Assembly: GCF_000971395.1 (NCBI RefSeq)
Contig: NZ_BBME01000014.1
Coordinates: 1-64,000 of the forward strand
DNA length: 64,000 nucleotides
Reading direction: 5' to 3'
Source: Demequina iriomotensis
GTDB lineage: Bacteria; Actinomycetota; Actinomycetes; Actinomycetales; Demequinaceae
Under the pieces are notes generated by a model, which was not told the origin of the DNA, did no database searches, and saw nothing but the letters and a program-made list of their open reading frames with translations. Shown here piece after piece: positions 1-10,389 of the stretch (position 1 is the stretch's first letter; every line of letters begins with the position of its first letter). Position numbers and translations under genes: made by a program.

Positions 1-43
1 GTGGCGAGGGGGTGGGTGGCGAGGCTGTGCGCCGCCGGGCGCG

Positions 44-80
44 CGAGAGCCCCCCGGCGCCGGGCACCGGGGGGCTCTCG
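44..80 (-). terminator. Hairpin terminator after ettA
   Basis: A 14-bp perfect inverted repeat (44-57 with 67-80, 9-nt loop) lies a few bases past the ettA stop codon. There is no strong T-tract on the minus strand, as is usual for GC-rich actinobacterial terminators. Nothing recognisable is seen in bases 1-43. Confidence 0.75.
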
Positions 81-87
81 ACCAGCG

Positions 88-1770
<1,683 letters not shown>

Positions 1771-1825
1771 TGCTGCTCCGTCGGTAGAACCGTGCGGGCG
1801 CGCGGGCGCCCGGATGCCGCCCCCT

Positions 1826-1831
1826 AGCCTA
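1826..1831 (-). promoter_or_regulatory. Putative -10 box for ettA
   Basis: The minus strand reads TAGGCT here, about 55 nt before the ettA start. The same hexamer precedes several leaderless genes in the window. The gap to ssb (1771-1889) also holds one GGACGATGC motif at 1837-1845. Confidence 0.5.
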
Positions 1832-1889
1832 CGGGAGGACGATGCGGCGGCGGGCGCGGGCGGTCCCCCACCCGCCGCCGTGCATGGGC

Positions 1890-2414
1890 TCAGGACGCCG
1901 GCGCCATCGCCTCCTCGTCGTCGTCGAGCGGCTCGTCCGCGGTGCCGATCCGCGGGTCGAGGTGCTCCGACGGCGGCACCTCCTCACCCTCGGGGTGGGA
2001 CGCCGCGATCGCGCCCGCCGCGGCGCCCATGTCCTCCTCCCCGAGCGAGGCGACACCCGTGGCGCGCGAGAAGCTCGCGACGCCGCGCATGCAGTCCGGA
2101 CCCAGCGCGCTCGCGTCGATGACGTGGTCGACGCGGGGTCCGTCCTTCGCCTCCCACGTGCTGGTCCGCATCCGGCCGGTGACGACCACCGGCATACCCT
2201 TCTCGATCGACTTCGTCACGGTGAGCGCGGCGCCGCGGAACGCGCGCACCGTGAACCACTCGGTGACGCCGTCCACCCAGACCGAGCGCTCGCGGTCGTA
2301 GAAGCGCGGTGTCGACGCGAGGCGGAACGACGCGATCGCGAGGTCCCCCTGCCCCTGGAACAGGCGGACGTCGGTGGCAACCCACCCGGACACTGTGATG
2401 GTCAGCTCGTTCAT
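1890..2414 (-). CDS. ssb: Single-stranded DNA-binding protein, paralogue without the acidic tip
   Basis: SSB-family OB-fold protein of 174 aa. The ATG at 2414 is chosen because GGGAGGAG stands 3 nt upstream and because MNELTITVSGWVATDVRLF is a normal SSB N-terminus; an upstream in-frame extension looks non-coding. The OB fold covers about residues 1-110, including EWFTVRAF and VVVTGRMRTSTW. The tail is acidic (DEPLDDDEEAMAPAS) but lacks the DDDxPF end that recruits partner proteins in replicative SSBs. It is therefore more likely a secondary SSB, as in the ettA-ssb-GTPase neighbourhood of related actinobacteria, than the essential one beside rpsF/rpsR. Its specific role is not known. Confidence 0.88.
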   Translation of the reverse strand: MNELTITVSGWVATDVRLFQGQGDLAIASFRLASTPRFYDRERSVWVDGVTEWFTVRAFRGAALTVTKSIEKGMPVVVTGRMRTSTWEAKDGPRVDHVIDASALGPDCMRGVASFSRATGVASLGEEDMGAAAGAIAASHPEGEEVPPSEHLDPRIGTADEPLDDDEEAMAPAS

Positions 2415-2575
2415 GCTCTCCTCCCTGGAGCCGCACGGTGCGGCGTTCCCAGGGTGGGCCGAGAGCGGACCGGCGCACCGTCGGTCGCGTGCATCTGTGG
2501 AGGACCGCCGGGGCGCGCGGGTCCGGGGACCACGCACCCCAGGGGCGCACAGCGCGATCGGCGCGCACAGCGCGG

Positions 2576-4090
2576 TCAGCGCGCGGGTCCGCCGTCCTCG
2601 GGCCGCGTCACGGGCTCCCAGATGTCGGCGGGAAGCGCGGGCTGGTCCGGCTCGGGAGCGGCCGCCGATCCGTCGGTCTGCCCGCCGATGCCCTCCGGCT
2701 CCGCCGCGCCGGCCCCCGCCGCGCTACCCTCAGCCTCGTCGGCGCCGGCCTCCGGCCGCTCAGGCGCCGCCGCGCGTGCGATGACCGTGAGCTCGTCGAG
2801 GTTGCGGTACGCCTGGTGGATGAGGTCCGTGGGCCGCACGACGGCCGGCTCGACCGCCTCGCGCACCGCCTCGCGCCCGAGCCGCAGCATCTCCTTCTGG
2901 ATCGCCGCGGCGCGCACACGCCGGCGGAACAATGGCGCGTGATCCGCGACGGGCCACACGACGGCCGCGAGCGCGCGGTCCACGAGCACGGTGAGCTCCT
3001 CGGCCGGCGTGATCGCCTCGTCGATGACCACGCGCCACTGCACGGGAAGGCCCTCGGAGGCAGCGTCCACCCAGTCGAGCCGCTCCCGGTCGACCACCTC
3101 GAGCCGCATCGGCTCCTGGCGCGGCACGGATGCGGCGCGTCCCGCGACCACCGCCGCCGCAGCCTCCGCGCGGGCGTCGACGCCCGCGGCCTTGGCGAGC
3201 GAGCCGACCAGCTCGGCGACGTCGGGCAGCTCGGGGTCGGCGTCGCGAGCGAGCGCGCGCTCGAGCGTGCGCCCGGCGTCCACCAGATCGGCCGCGACCG
3301 CATCGGCCGCGACGGACCGGGCCTGCACCGCGCCCTCGAGCTCGGCACGCAGCACGTCGACCCCCTGGCCCGTCCGCGCGCTCACCGGCATGACCGGCAC
3401 GGAGTGCATGCCGTCCTCGGCGAGCAGCCGCTGCAGGTCGCGCGCGACGTCCCAGGCATCCTCCGTGCTGAGGCGGTCGACGTGGTTGAGCACCACGAGC
3501 GACGGCTGGCCCGTCGCGGAGGCCTCGCGCAGGTAGCCCTCGTGAATGGCGTTGTCGGCGTACTTCTGCGGGTCGACCACCCACACCAGCAGGTCCACGC
3601 GCGGCAGGATCCGGTCGACCACCTCGCGATTGTGCGGGTTGACCGAGTCGTGGTCGGGAAGGTCGAGCAGGATCAGCCCCGTGAGGGTCGGGTCCTCCGC
3701 GAGAGGCGTGTCGTCACGCCGCAGGCGGCTGTCGACCGAGACCCCGAGCCAGTCGAGCAGGGCATCCGCACGGTCGTGCCCCCACACCGCGGCGCTCACG
3801 TGCGACGTGGTGGGACGCGCGACGCCCGAGACCGCGAACTCGACTCCCACGACCGCGTTGAACAGCGTCGACTTGCCCGAGCCCGTCCCGCCCGCGAGCG
3901 CGACCACGGTCCAGTCGATGCCCAGCTCGAGCCGCTCGTCGCAGCGGTCGACCGCCGCATGGAGCTCGTCGCGGATGGGCGCGGGGATGGCCTCGCGCGC
4001 CCACTCGAGCGAGGAGCGCAGCCTGTCGACGCGCTCGCGCAGCAGCGCGGTCTCGTCCCGCGGCCCGACCTCCTCGAAGCTCACGCTCAC
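2576..4090 (-). CDS. GTPase domain protein (YfjP/Era-like), second of a pair
   Basis: Predicted 504-aa GTP-binding protein. The G1 loop GGTGSGKS lies at residues 67-74, G3 is LLDLPDHDSV, and G4 is NHVD in VLNHVDRL. The C-terminal half is Ala/Glu-rich without clear membrane helices and ends in a low-complexity Ala/Glu/Pro stretch. The start is GTG at 4090, overlapping the upstream GTPase stop as GTGA, so translation is probably coupled; a much longer in-frame extension upstream is only the shadow of that gene. The pair may act together like heterodimeric dynamin-type or septum-linked GTPases, which is inference. No experimentally defined function is known to me. Confidence 0.85.
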   Translation of the reverse strand: MSVSFEEVGPRDETALLRERVDRLRSSLEWAREAIPAPIRDELHAAVDRCDERLELGIDWTVVALAGGTGSGKSTLFNAVVGVEFAVSGVARPTTSHVSAAVWGHDRADALLDWLGVSVDSRLRRDDTPLAEDPTLTGLILLDLPDHDSVNPHNREVVDRILPRVDLLVWVVDPQKYADNAIHEGYLREASATGQPSLVVLNHVDRLSTEDAWDVARDLQRLLAEDGMHSVPVMPVSARTGQGVDVLRAELEGAVQARSVAADAVAADLVDAGRTLERALARDADPELPDVAELVGSLAKAAGVDARAEAAAAVVAGRAASVPRQEPMRLEVVDRERLDWVDAASEGLPVQWRVVIDEAITPAEELTVLVDRALAAVVWPVADHAPLFRRRVRAAAIQKEMLRLGREAVREAVEPAVVRPTDLIHQAYRNLDELTVIARAAAPERPEAGADEAEGSAAGAGAAEPEGIGGQTDGSAAAPEPDQPALPADIWEPVTRPEDGGPAR

Positions 4091-5676
4091 AGCAGCCCCC
4101 TCAGCTCCGCGCGGCGCAGGCGGATCTTGGCGGACGAGTCGGGCATGAGCGACGGGATGTCGGTCGGCTTCATCATGTCGAGCGACTCGCGGTTGACGCA
4201 GTGGCGGCGCGCCGCGTCGAGCTCCGCGCGCGCCTCGTCGACCGCATCGCCCACCGCCTGCGACGTCACGATCATGAGCGCGGTGCGCGCCTGCTCGATG
4301 CCGAGGGCGGCGCTCGCCAGCGTGGTGGTGAGGCCCGGCTCGCCGATCACAGCGATGCCGTGCTCGGCGCCCGGAAGCTGCAGCACGATCTCCTGGCACC
4401 GGTGCACCCAGCGCCGCGCCGCATCGGCCGCCTGGCGCTCGCGCGCCTGGCGGGCGTCGCGCGGGTCGCGCCGCTCCGCGAGCCACGGCCCCACTCCCGT
4501 CTCGGCGCGCCGCAGCGCGTCCTCCATCGCCTCCGCGACGGACGATGCGGCGAAGACCAGTCGCGACTCGACGGCTTCGAGCAGGTCGCGGTAGACAGCG
4601 TGAAGCAGCTCGTCGCGCTGCTCGCGTGCGTGGCGCCGGCGCACCCAGCGCGTGTTGCGCAGCTTGAAGAGCGCACCGCCGTCGGCGGTCGCCTGCTGCC
4701 AGCGTGCCGTGAGGGCGCCGGTCGGGATGGTCTCCCACCACCGCTCCCCGCCCTCCTGGGACACCTGCGCCGCGGCGCGGCGGACCTCGGAGCGCACGTC
4801 CTTCGCGGCCGCCGACTGATCGTCCATCGCCTCCGCGAGGGTCTCGAGCCACTCCTTGAGGGACTCGGCCGAGCCGTGGAGCGTGCGCTCGACGATCGTC
4901 GTGGCCGAGGCGGCCGCCACCGAGTCGAGCCACCGGCCCAGCCCGCCGACCACGTCGCGGGGCACCGTCGCCTGCCGCGTCGGGTCCTCGGGGATGACGA
5001 ACAGCGGAAGCGTCTCGAGGTGCTCGGAGGCGAGGCGGTCGACCAGCTCGCGCCGCACCTGCGCCGCCACGTCGACGGTGACGCGGTTGAGCACGATCGC
5101 GATGGACGCGCCGCGGTCCGCACCCCCGCGCAGCGCCTGCCACGGCACGGCGTCGCCGTAGCGCGCGGCGGTGGTGACGAAGATCCACAGGTCGGCCGCC
5201 TCCATCATGAGGTGCGCGATCTCGCGGTTCTCCCCGCTGATGGAGTCGAGGTCAGGCGAGTCGACGAGCGCGAGGCCTCGCGGCATCGCCTCGGTGGCGA
5301 TCACCTTGCAGCGCTGCGCCACGTCGGTGAGCACCTGGGTGTCGAGCGGGTGGTGGAACAGATGGGGCACCCGGGTGGTCGGGCGCAGCACGCCCGACGG
5401 CGTGAGCTGCTCCCCTACCAGGGCGTTCACGACCGTCGACTTGCCGGCGCCGGTCGAGCCCGCCACGACCACGATGGCCGGCGAGGCCTCCTCGCGCACG
5501 CGCGGGATGAGGTGATGGTCGAGCTGATCGAGCATGCGCCGGATGGTCTCGCGGGCGTCCTCGACCCCGGCAGTCGGCAGGGGGAGCTGGACCCCCGCGA
5601 CCACGCGGCGGGTGTCGACCAGGGCATCGAGAAGGTTGCCGGGGTACGACCACGTCTTGATGGGTCGCATGCTCAT
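4087..5676 (-). CDS. GTPase domain protein (dynamin/Era-like), first of a pair
   Basis: 529-aa GTPase with G1 GSTGAGKS at residues 73-80 (AGSTGAGKSTVVNAL), G3 VDSPDLDS and a G4-like NRVTVD; the usual NKxD is replaced by NRxT/D, as often in this family. The ATG at 5676 is chosen because GAGAGG lies upstream and the residues before it look non-coding; ATG 5670 is an alternative. It is followed at a 4-nt overlap by a related but clearly diverged GTPase. The two share the phrases AG(S/G)TG(A/S)GKST and (V/L)xxLxxLPDxDS-type switch regions, pointing to an old duplication. The cellular role is unknown. Confidence 0.85.
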   Translation of the reverse strand: MSMRPIKTWSYPGNLLDALVDTRRVVAGVQLPLPTAGVEDARETIRRMLDQLDHHLIPRVREEASPAIVVVAGSTGAGKSTVVNALVGEQLTPSGVLRPTTRVPHLFHHPLDTQVLTDVAQRCKVIATEAMPRGLALVDSPDLDSISGENREIAHLMMEAADLWIFVTTAARYGDAVPWQALRGGADRGASIAIVLNRVTVDVAAQVRRELVDRLASEHLETLPLFVIPEDPTRQATVPRDVVGGLGRWLDSVAAASATTIVERTLHGSAESLKEWLETLAEAMDDQSAAAKDVRSEVRRAAAQVSQEGGERWWETIPTGALTARWQQATADGGALFKLRNTRWVRRRHAREQRDELLHAVYRDLLEAVESRLVFAASSVAEAMEDALRRAETGVGPWLAERRDPRDARQARERQAADAARRWVHRCQEIVLQLPGAEHGIAVIGEPGLTTTLASAALGIEQARTALMIVTSQAVGDAVDEARAELDAARRHCVNRESLDMMKPTDIPSLMPDSSAKIRLRRAELRGLL

Positions 5677-5837
5677 GCGACGGCGCACCCTCTCAGAACC
5701 ATGCGTCAAGCGTAGCGCGGGGGCCATGTACCAGGCGGCACGGGAGGCGATGGCGCGGCTTCAGCGCCCGCACGCGCACCGCGCCTCGGCCCGCCCGCGC
5801 GGTGGCACTACCCTGGTGACCGCGGCGACCACCGCCG

Positions 5838-5913
<76 letters not shown>

Positions 5914-6002
5914 CGCATCGTGCGGGCGTGCCCCCAGGTAACTGCGCCGATGCCCGCGCGTACCGCCGCCCGGACGGGATCCCACTGGCTAGGCTGGTCC
6001 GC

Positions 6003-6602
6003 GTGACCACAGACCCGCGGTTCGCGCGCAGCGCGGACGCCCTCGCCGAGGCGGTCCTCGCGCTCGCGGCCGAGCGACCCATCGAACGCGTCGCCGTGAC
6101 GGAGATCGCGCGCGTCGCCGGCGTGACGCGCGCGACCTTCTACAACCACGCGACGTCGCCGGCCGCGCTCCTCACCTCCGTGCTCGTGCGCGACCTGGAC
6201 GCGATCCGCGAGGAGTTCTTCGCGGGCGTGGACCGCGCGCCGCAGGACATCGAGGACATCTGGCGCGCCGGCGAGCTGGTCCTGGTGCAGCACGTGCTCG
6301 CCCATGCCGCCGTCTACCGGCGCGGGCTCGCGCACGCGGACGGCGAGCACGGCTCGGCGCTCACGGAGCTGCTCGCCGGCCACGTCGAGGCGAGCCTGCT
6401 GAGGTTCGCGCGGGACCACGGCGTCGACGTTGCCCGCGGCGACGGGCCGCGCTTCGCCATGGCGGCCGCCTTCGTGGCCCAGGGCACGGCCGGGGCGCTG
6501 CGGGTGTGGCTCGACGGCCCCGAGCCGCTCGACCCGCAGGTCGCGGTCGACACGATCCTGTCGATGATCCCGCCGCTGTGGTTCGCGCTCGCGCGCGCCT
6601 GA
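6003..6602 (+). CDS. TetR/AcrR family regulator
   Basis: 199-aa predicted repressor. The N-terminal helix-turn-helix is at about residues 28-50 (VTEIARVAGVTRATFYNH), followed by a diverged helical ligand domain. The start is GTG at 6003: TAGGCT at 5990-5995 places a transcription start at or next to this codon, indicating a leaderless mRNA, and no Shine-Dalgarno sequence is seen. It is followed after 73 nt by a flavin oxidoreductase gene on the same strand, a plausible target, though no clear operator palindrome was identified. Confidence 0.85.
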   Translation: MTTDPRFARSADALAEAVLALAAERPIERVAVTEIARVAGVTRATFYNHATSPAALLTSVLVRDLDAIREEFFAGVDRAPQDIEDIWRAGELVLVQHVLAHAAVYRRGLAHADGEHGSALTELLAGHVEASLLRFARDHGVDVARGDGPRFAMAAAFVAQGTAGALRVWLDGPEPLDPQVAVDTILSMIPPLWFALARA

Positions 6603-6675
6603 GCCCACCGGCTCGCGGAATCACCGACGCGCGCCGCGCGTTCTTGCGGATCCAGCCCTCCGACGAAGGAACCTC

Positions 6676-7785
6676 ATGACGTCTGCCCTGTTCACCCCGC
6701 TGACGCTGCGCTCGGTCGAGGCGCGCAACCGGCTGTGGGTCAGCCCGCTGTGCCAGTACTCGTGCGAGGAGCAGGACGGCGTCCCGCAGGACTGGCACCT
6801 CGTCCACCTCGGATCGTTCGCACGCGGCGGCGCGGGGCTCGTGATGGCGGAGGCGACGGCGATCGCTCCCGAGGGCCGCATCTCCCCGTGGGACACGGGG
6901 ATCTGGGACGATGCGCAGCGCGACGCCTGGGCGCGCATCGTCGCCTTCATCCACGGGCAGGGCTCGCTCGCCGCGATCCAGCTCGCGCACGCCGGCCGCA
7001 AGGCCTCGACGTACCGCGAGTGGAGCGGCACCGGCTCGGTGCCCGCGTCCGAGGGCGGGTGGGACACCGTCGCTCCGTCCGCGGTCGCCTACGAGGGGTA
7101 CGCCGCCCCGGCCGCGCTCGACGAGGACGGCATCGCCGCGGTGGTCGACGCGTTCGGCGAGGCCGCACGGCGGTCGCTCGAGGCGGGCTTCGACGTGCTC
7201 GAGGTGCATGCCGCGCACGGCTACCTGCTCCACCAGTTCCTGTCGCCGCTGTCCAACCGGCGGGAGGACCGCTGGGGCGGGCCGCTCGTGGGCCGCGCGC
7301 GCCTGCTGCTCCACGTGGTGCGTCGAGTGCGCGAGGTCGCCGGCGAGGACGTGCCCGTGTTCGTCCGCGTCTCGGCCACCGACTGGCTCGAGCCCGAGGG
7401 ATGGACGCTCGACGACACGGTGACGGTCTCGCAGTGGCTGCGCGAGGCCGGCGCGGACCTGGTCGACACCTCCACCGGCGGGCTCGTGCCCGGGGTCCCG
7501 ATCCCCGTCGCGCCCGGCTACCAGGTGCCCCACGCGACCGCCATCAGGGAGCGCTCCGGCATCGCCGCGACGGCCGTCGGGCACATCGTCGACGCGCACC
7601 AGGCGGAGCGCATCGTCGCGTCGGGCCAGGCCGATGCGGTGTTCGTGGGGCGCGAGTTCATGCGCGACCCCCACTTCCCGCTGCGCGCGGCGCACGACCT
7701 GGGCACGGAGATCGACTACTGGCCCGCGCAGTACACGCGCGCCTCGTGGAAGGCGCGTCCCGCGCTCACCGCCGACGAGGACTGA
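6676..7785 (+). CDS. NADH:flavin oxidoreductase, YqjM-type old yellow enzyme
   Basis: 369-aa FMN-dependent ene-reductase that reduces activated C=C bonds with NAD(P)H; cytosolic TIM barrel. YqjM-subfamily marks are present: Cys26 and Tyr28 in SPLCQYS (FMN redox-tuning Cys), HAGRKAS, and the substrate-binding pair in HAAHGYLLHQFLSPL. The length is normal for the family. GAAGGA stands 6 nt before the ATG. The TetR gene just upstream may control it, since quinone- or electrophile-responsive TetR/OYE pairs are common. The physiological substrate cannot be told from sequence. Confidence 0.93.
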   Translation: MTSALFTPLTLRSVEARNRLWVSPLCQYSCEEQDGVPQDWHLVHLGSFARGGAGLVMAEATAIAPEGRISPWDTGIWDDAQRDAWARIVAFIHGQGSLAAIQLAHAGRKASTYREWSGTGSVPASEGGWDTVAPSAVAYEGYAAPAALDEDGIAAVVDAFGEAARRSLEAGFDVLEVHAAHGYLLHQFLSPLSNRREDRWGGPLVGRARLLLHVVRRVREVAGEDVPVFVRVSATDWLEPEGWTLDDTVTVSQWLREAGADLVDTSTGGLVPGVPIPVAPGYQVPHATAIRERSGIAATAVGHIVDAHQAERIVASGQADAVFVGREFMRDPHFPLRAAHDLGTEIDYWPAQYTRASWKARPALTADED

Positions 7786-7788
7786 GCC

Positions 7789-8808
7789 CTACCGGTCCGC
7801 CGCCGCCCGCGTCGAGCCTCGCACCACGAGGCGCGTGGGCAGCGGCGTGTCCGAGGTCTCGCCGTCGTGCTCCTCGAGCGCGACGAGCACCTTCTGCATG
7901 ATCTGCCGGCCGAGCGCCTCGAAGTCCTGACGGACCGTGGTGAGCGCCGGGTACAGATACCCGGCCTCTGGGATGTCGTCGAACCCGACCACGCTCACGT
8001 CCTCGGGCACGCGCAGGCCCCGCTGGCGTAGCGCCGACAGCACGCCGATCGCCATCTGGTCGTTGCCGACGAACACCGCGTCGCCGGGCGCCACGTCCAG
8101 CTCGAGCCCGAGCGCGTGCCCGCTCGCGGCGGTCCAGTCGCCGTGGGCGGGCTCGCTCACCTCGAGGCGACGCGCGCCGAGCTCGTCGCGCCATCCCCGC
8201 GCACGCTCCGTCGCATCGGGCGCCTGCGCGGGCCCCGCGAGGTGCAGGATCCGCTCGTGCCCCAGCTCGGCGAGGTGCTGGACGGCGGAGCGCGCGCCGC
8301 GGTACTGGTCGATGGCGACGATGCGCGGGTCGCGCCGCGCGGTCGACGCCGCCGCGACGACGGGGATGGCGAGGTCGAGCCCGCGCACCACCTCGAGCGC
8401 GCCGGCGTACGCCACCACCACCACGACGGCGTCGACGCGCTGGCGCAGCAGGCCCTCGACCGCGGCCCGCACCGCGGCGGGTTCGCTGTCGACGGTGCTG
8501 ACGGCGTCGACGCTGTAGCGCGCCGCACGGGCCGCGAGGTTGAAGTGCATCGCGATCGAGGCCGGGCCGTAGTCCACCGCGCTCGGGGTGATGAGGCCGA
8601 TGGTCCGCGTCCGCCGCGTGACGAGCGCGCGCGCCGCGGGCGACGGGCTGTAGTCGAGCTGCGCGATCGCCTGCTCGACCCGCTCCTTGGTCGCGGGCCG
8701 CACGTTGGGCATGCCGTTGAGCACGCGCGACACGGTCTGGTGGGAGACCCCCGCGAGGCGCGCGACGTCGAAGATGTTCGCCGCCTTCGCGCTGCCCTGC
8801 TTCGCCAC
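7789..8808 (-). CDS. LacI family regulator of the sugar ABC operon
   Basis: 339-aa repressor with an N-terminal LacI helix-turn-helix at about residues 12-36 (IFDVARLAGVSHQTVSRVLNG), hinge helix, then a periplasmic-binding-like sensor domain (VVGFDDIPEAGYLYPALTTV near the C-terminus). The GTG start at 8808 lies 2 nt after the TAG stop of the upstream ATPase with GAGGAG in front, so it is the last gene of the transporter operon. Likely operators are the GTGA-N4-TCAC sites at 15221-15232 and 15322-15333 in front of the binding-protein gene. The effector is probably the transported sugar. It ends 3 nt from the convergent oxidoreductase gene. Confidence 0.93.
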   Translation of the reverse strand: MAKQGSAKAANIFDVARLAGVSHQTVSRVLNGMPNVRPATKERVEQAIAQLDYSPSPAARALVTRRTRTIGLITPSAVDYGPASIAMHFNLAARAARYSVDAVSTVDSEPAAVRAAVEGLLRQRVDAVVVVVAYAGALEVVRGLDLAIPVVAAASTARRDPRIVAIDQYRGARSAVQHLAELGHERILHLAGPAQAPDATERARGWRDELGARRLEVSEPAHGDWTAASGHALGLELDVAPGDAVFVGNDQMAIGVLSALRQRGLRVPEDVSVVGFDDIPEAGYLYPALTTVRQDFEALGRQIMQKVLVALEEHDGETSDTPLPTRLVVRGSTRAAADR

Positions 8809-8810
8809 GC

Positions 8811-10334
8811 CTACTCCTCGTCCTCGCCGGGCTGCGCGACGAGCGCGAGCAGCGAGTCGGTGGTGACGTCCGCCGCGACCACGGTCTCGACGATGCGCCC
8901 GTCCCGCATCACCGCGACGCGGTCCCCGACTCGCAGGACCTCCTCGAGCTCGGCCGAGATGAAGACCACGGACATGCCGTTGTCGGCGAGCTCGCCCACG
9001 AGGTTCTGGATCTCGACCTTGGCGCCGACGTCGATCCCGCGCGTCGGCTCGTCGAGCACCAGCAGCCGCGGCGACAGCGCGAGCAGCCGCGCGAGCAGCA
9101 CCTTCTGCTGGTTGCCGCCGGAGAGGGTCCCCACCGGACGGTCGAGGTCGGGCGGCCGGATGTCGAGTGCGTCGACCCAGCTCGCGGCGAGCTCGCGCCG
9201 GCGCGCCGGGGGGATCCGCCGGAACACGCCCCGCTCGGACTGGAGCGCGAGCGTGATGTTGTCGAGCACGCTCAGCTCCGCCACGATGCCGTCGCGGCGC
9301 CGGTTCTCCGACGAGTAGACGACCCCGAGCGTGATCGCATGCCGCGGCGAGTCCAGCCGCACGCTCTCGCCCTCGACGCGGATCTCGCCGGACTCGAGCC
9401 GCGCGACGCCGGTGAGCGCGTGCGCGAGCGAGGTGCGCCCCGAGCCGAGCAGACCCGCGACCCCGAGCACCTCGCCCTCGGCGAGCTCGACGTCCGCCTC
9501 GACCACGCCGTGCGCGACGGTGACCCCGCGCGCCCGCAGGATCGCGCCGGCGCCCGCCTCCGCATCGTCCTCCGCCGCGCGCTCGCGGGACCGCAGCTCG
9601 GACACGGTGCGCCCGAGCATCTTCTGCACCAGGTCGATGCGCAGGAGCTCGCCCGTGAGGTACTCCCCCACCAGCTCGCCGTCGCGCAGCACGGTGATGC
9701 GGTCGGCGAGCTCGTAGACCTGGTCGAGGAAGTGCGAGACGAAGAGGATCGCGACGCCGCGCGCCTTGAGCTCGCGGATCACGCGGAACAGCTCGGCGAC
9801 CTCGTCGAGATCGAGGCTCGAGGTCGGCTCGTCGAGCACGAGCACGCGGACGTCTGCCGAGATCGCGCGTGCGATCGCGACCAGCTGCTGGACGGCCACC
9901 GAGTGCGTGCCCAGCAGCGAGGCGGGGTCCAGCTCGAGCCCGAGCTCGGCGAGCGCCGCGCCCGCGCGCTCGCGCATGAGGCGCCGCGACATGACGGCGC
10001 CCCGGCGCGGCTCGCGCCCGAGGCAGATGTTCTCTGCCACCGAGAGGTTGGGGAGGAGCTCGATCTCCTGGTAGACCGTGCTGATGCCGGCGAGCTGAGC
10101 CTCGTGGGGCGTCGCGAAGGCCACGGCCTCCCCGGCGAGTCGCAGCACGCCCTCGTCCATCGCGAGCGCGCCCGTGATCGCCTTGATGAGCGTCGACTTG
10201 CCCGCGCCGTTCTCCCCCATGAGCGAGTGCACCTCGCCCGGGTACAGCCGGAAGTCGACGTGATCGAGCGCCGCATCGGCACCGAAGCGCACCGTCGCGC
10301 CGGTGAGCTCGAGCAAAGGCCGCACCCCGTCCAC
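8811..10334 (-). CDS. Sugar ABC transporter ATPase, second copy in the operon
   Basis: 507-aa tandem ABC protein of the ribose/galactofuranose class (YtfR/RbsA-like). The first half has GENGAGKST and the YtfR-style signature HSVAVQQLVAIARA. The second half has GSGRTSLAHAL as a degenerate Walker A, LSGGNQQKVLLAR and LVLDEPTRGIDVGAK. GTG at 10334 (VDGVRPLLEL) is the best start; further upstream the frame runs into the permease end. It is a clear paralogue of the ATPase at 12467-14002 (both read GEVHSLMGENGAGKSTLIKA and FVSHFLDQVYE), so the operon carries two ATPases for two permeases. It may pair with one permease or be a duplicate under different use. Confidence 0.92.
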   Translation of the reverse strand: MDGVRPLLELTGATVRFGADAALDHVDFRLYPGEVHSLMGENGAGKSTLIKAITGALAMDEGVLRLAGEAVAFATPHEAQLAGISTVYQEIELLPNLSVAENICLGREPRRGAVMSRRLMRERAGAALAELGLELDPASLLGTHSVAVQQLVAIARAISADVRVLVLDEPTSSLDLDEVAELFRVIRELKARGVAILFVSHFLDQVYELADRITVLRDGELVGEYLTGELLRIDLVQKMLGRTVSELRSRERAAEDDAEAGAGAILRARGVTVAHGVVEADVELAEGEVLGVAGLLGSGRTSLAHALTGVARLESGEIRVEGESVRLDSPRHAITLGVVYSSENRRRDGIVAELSVLDNITLALQSERGVFRRIPPARRRELAASWVDALDIRPPDLDRPVGTLSGGNQQKVLLARLLALSPRLLVLDEPTRGIDVGAKVEIQNLVGELADNGMSVVFISAELEEVLRVGDRVAVMRDGRIVETVVAADVTTDSLLALVAQPGEDEE

Positions 10335-10389
10335 GCGCCCATTATCGGGGTGAGGACGAGGTGCGGCGTGCAACGTGGCTGGAAGAGGG

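Noticed and set aside
4091-5188. 366-residue N-terminal extension of the second GTPase
   Set aside because: The extension lies inside the first GTPase in another frame. The GTG at 4090 with the GTGA overlap explains the start.
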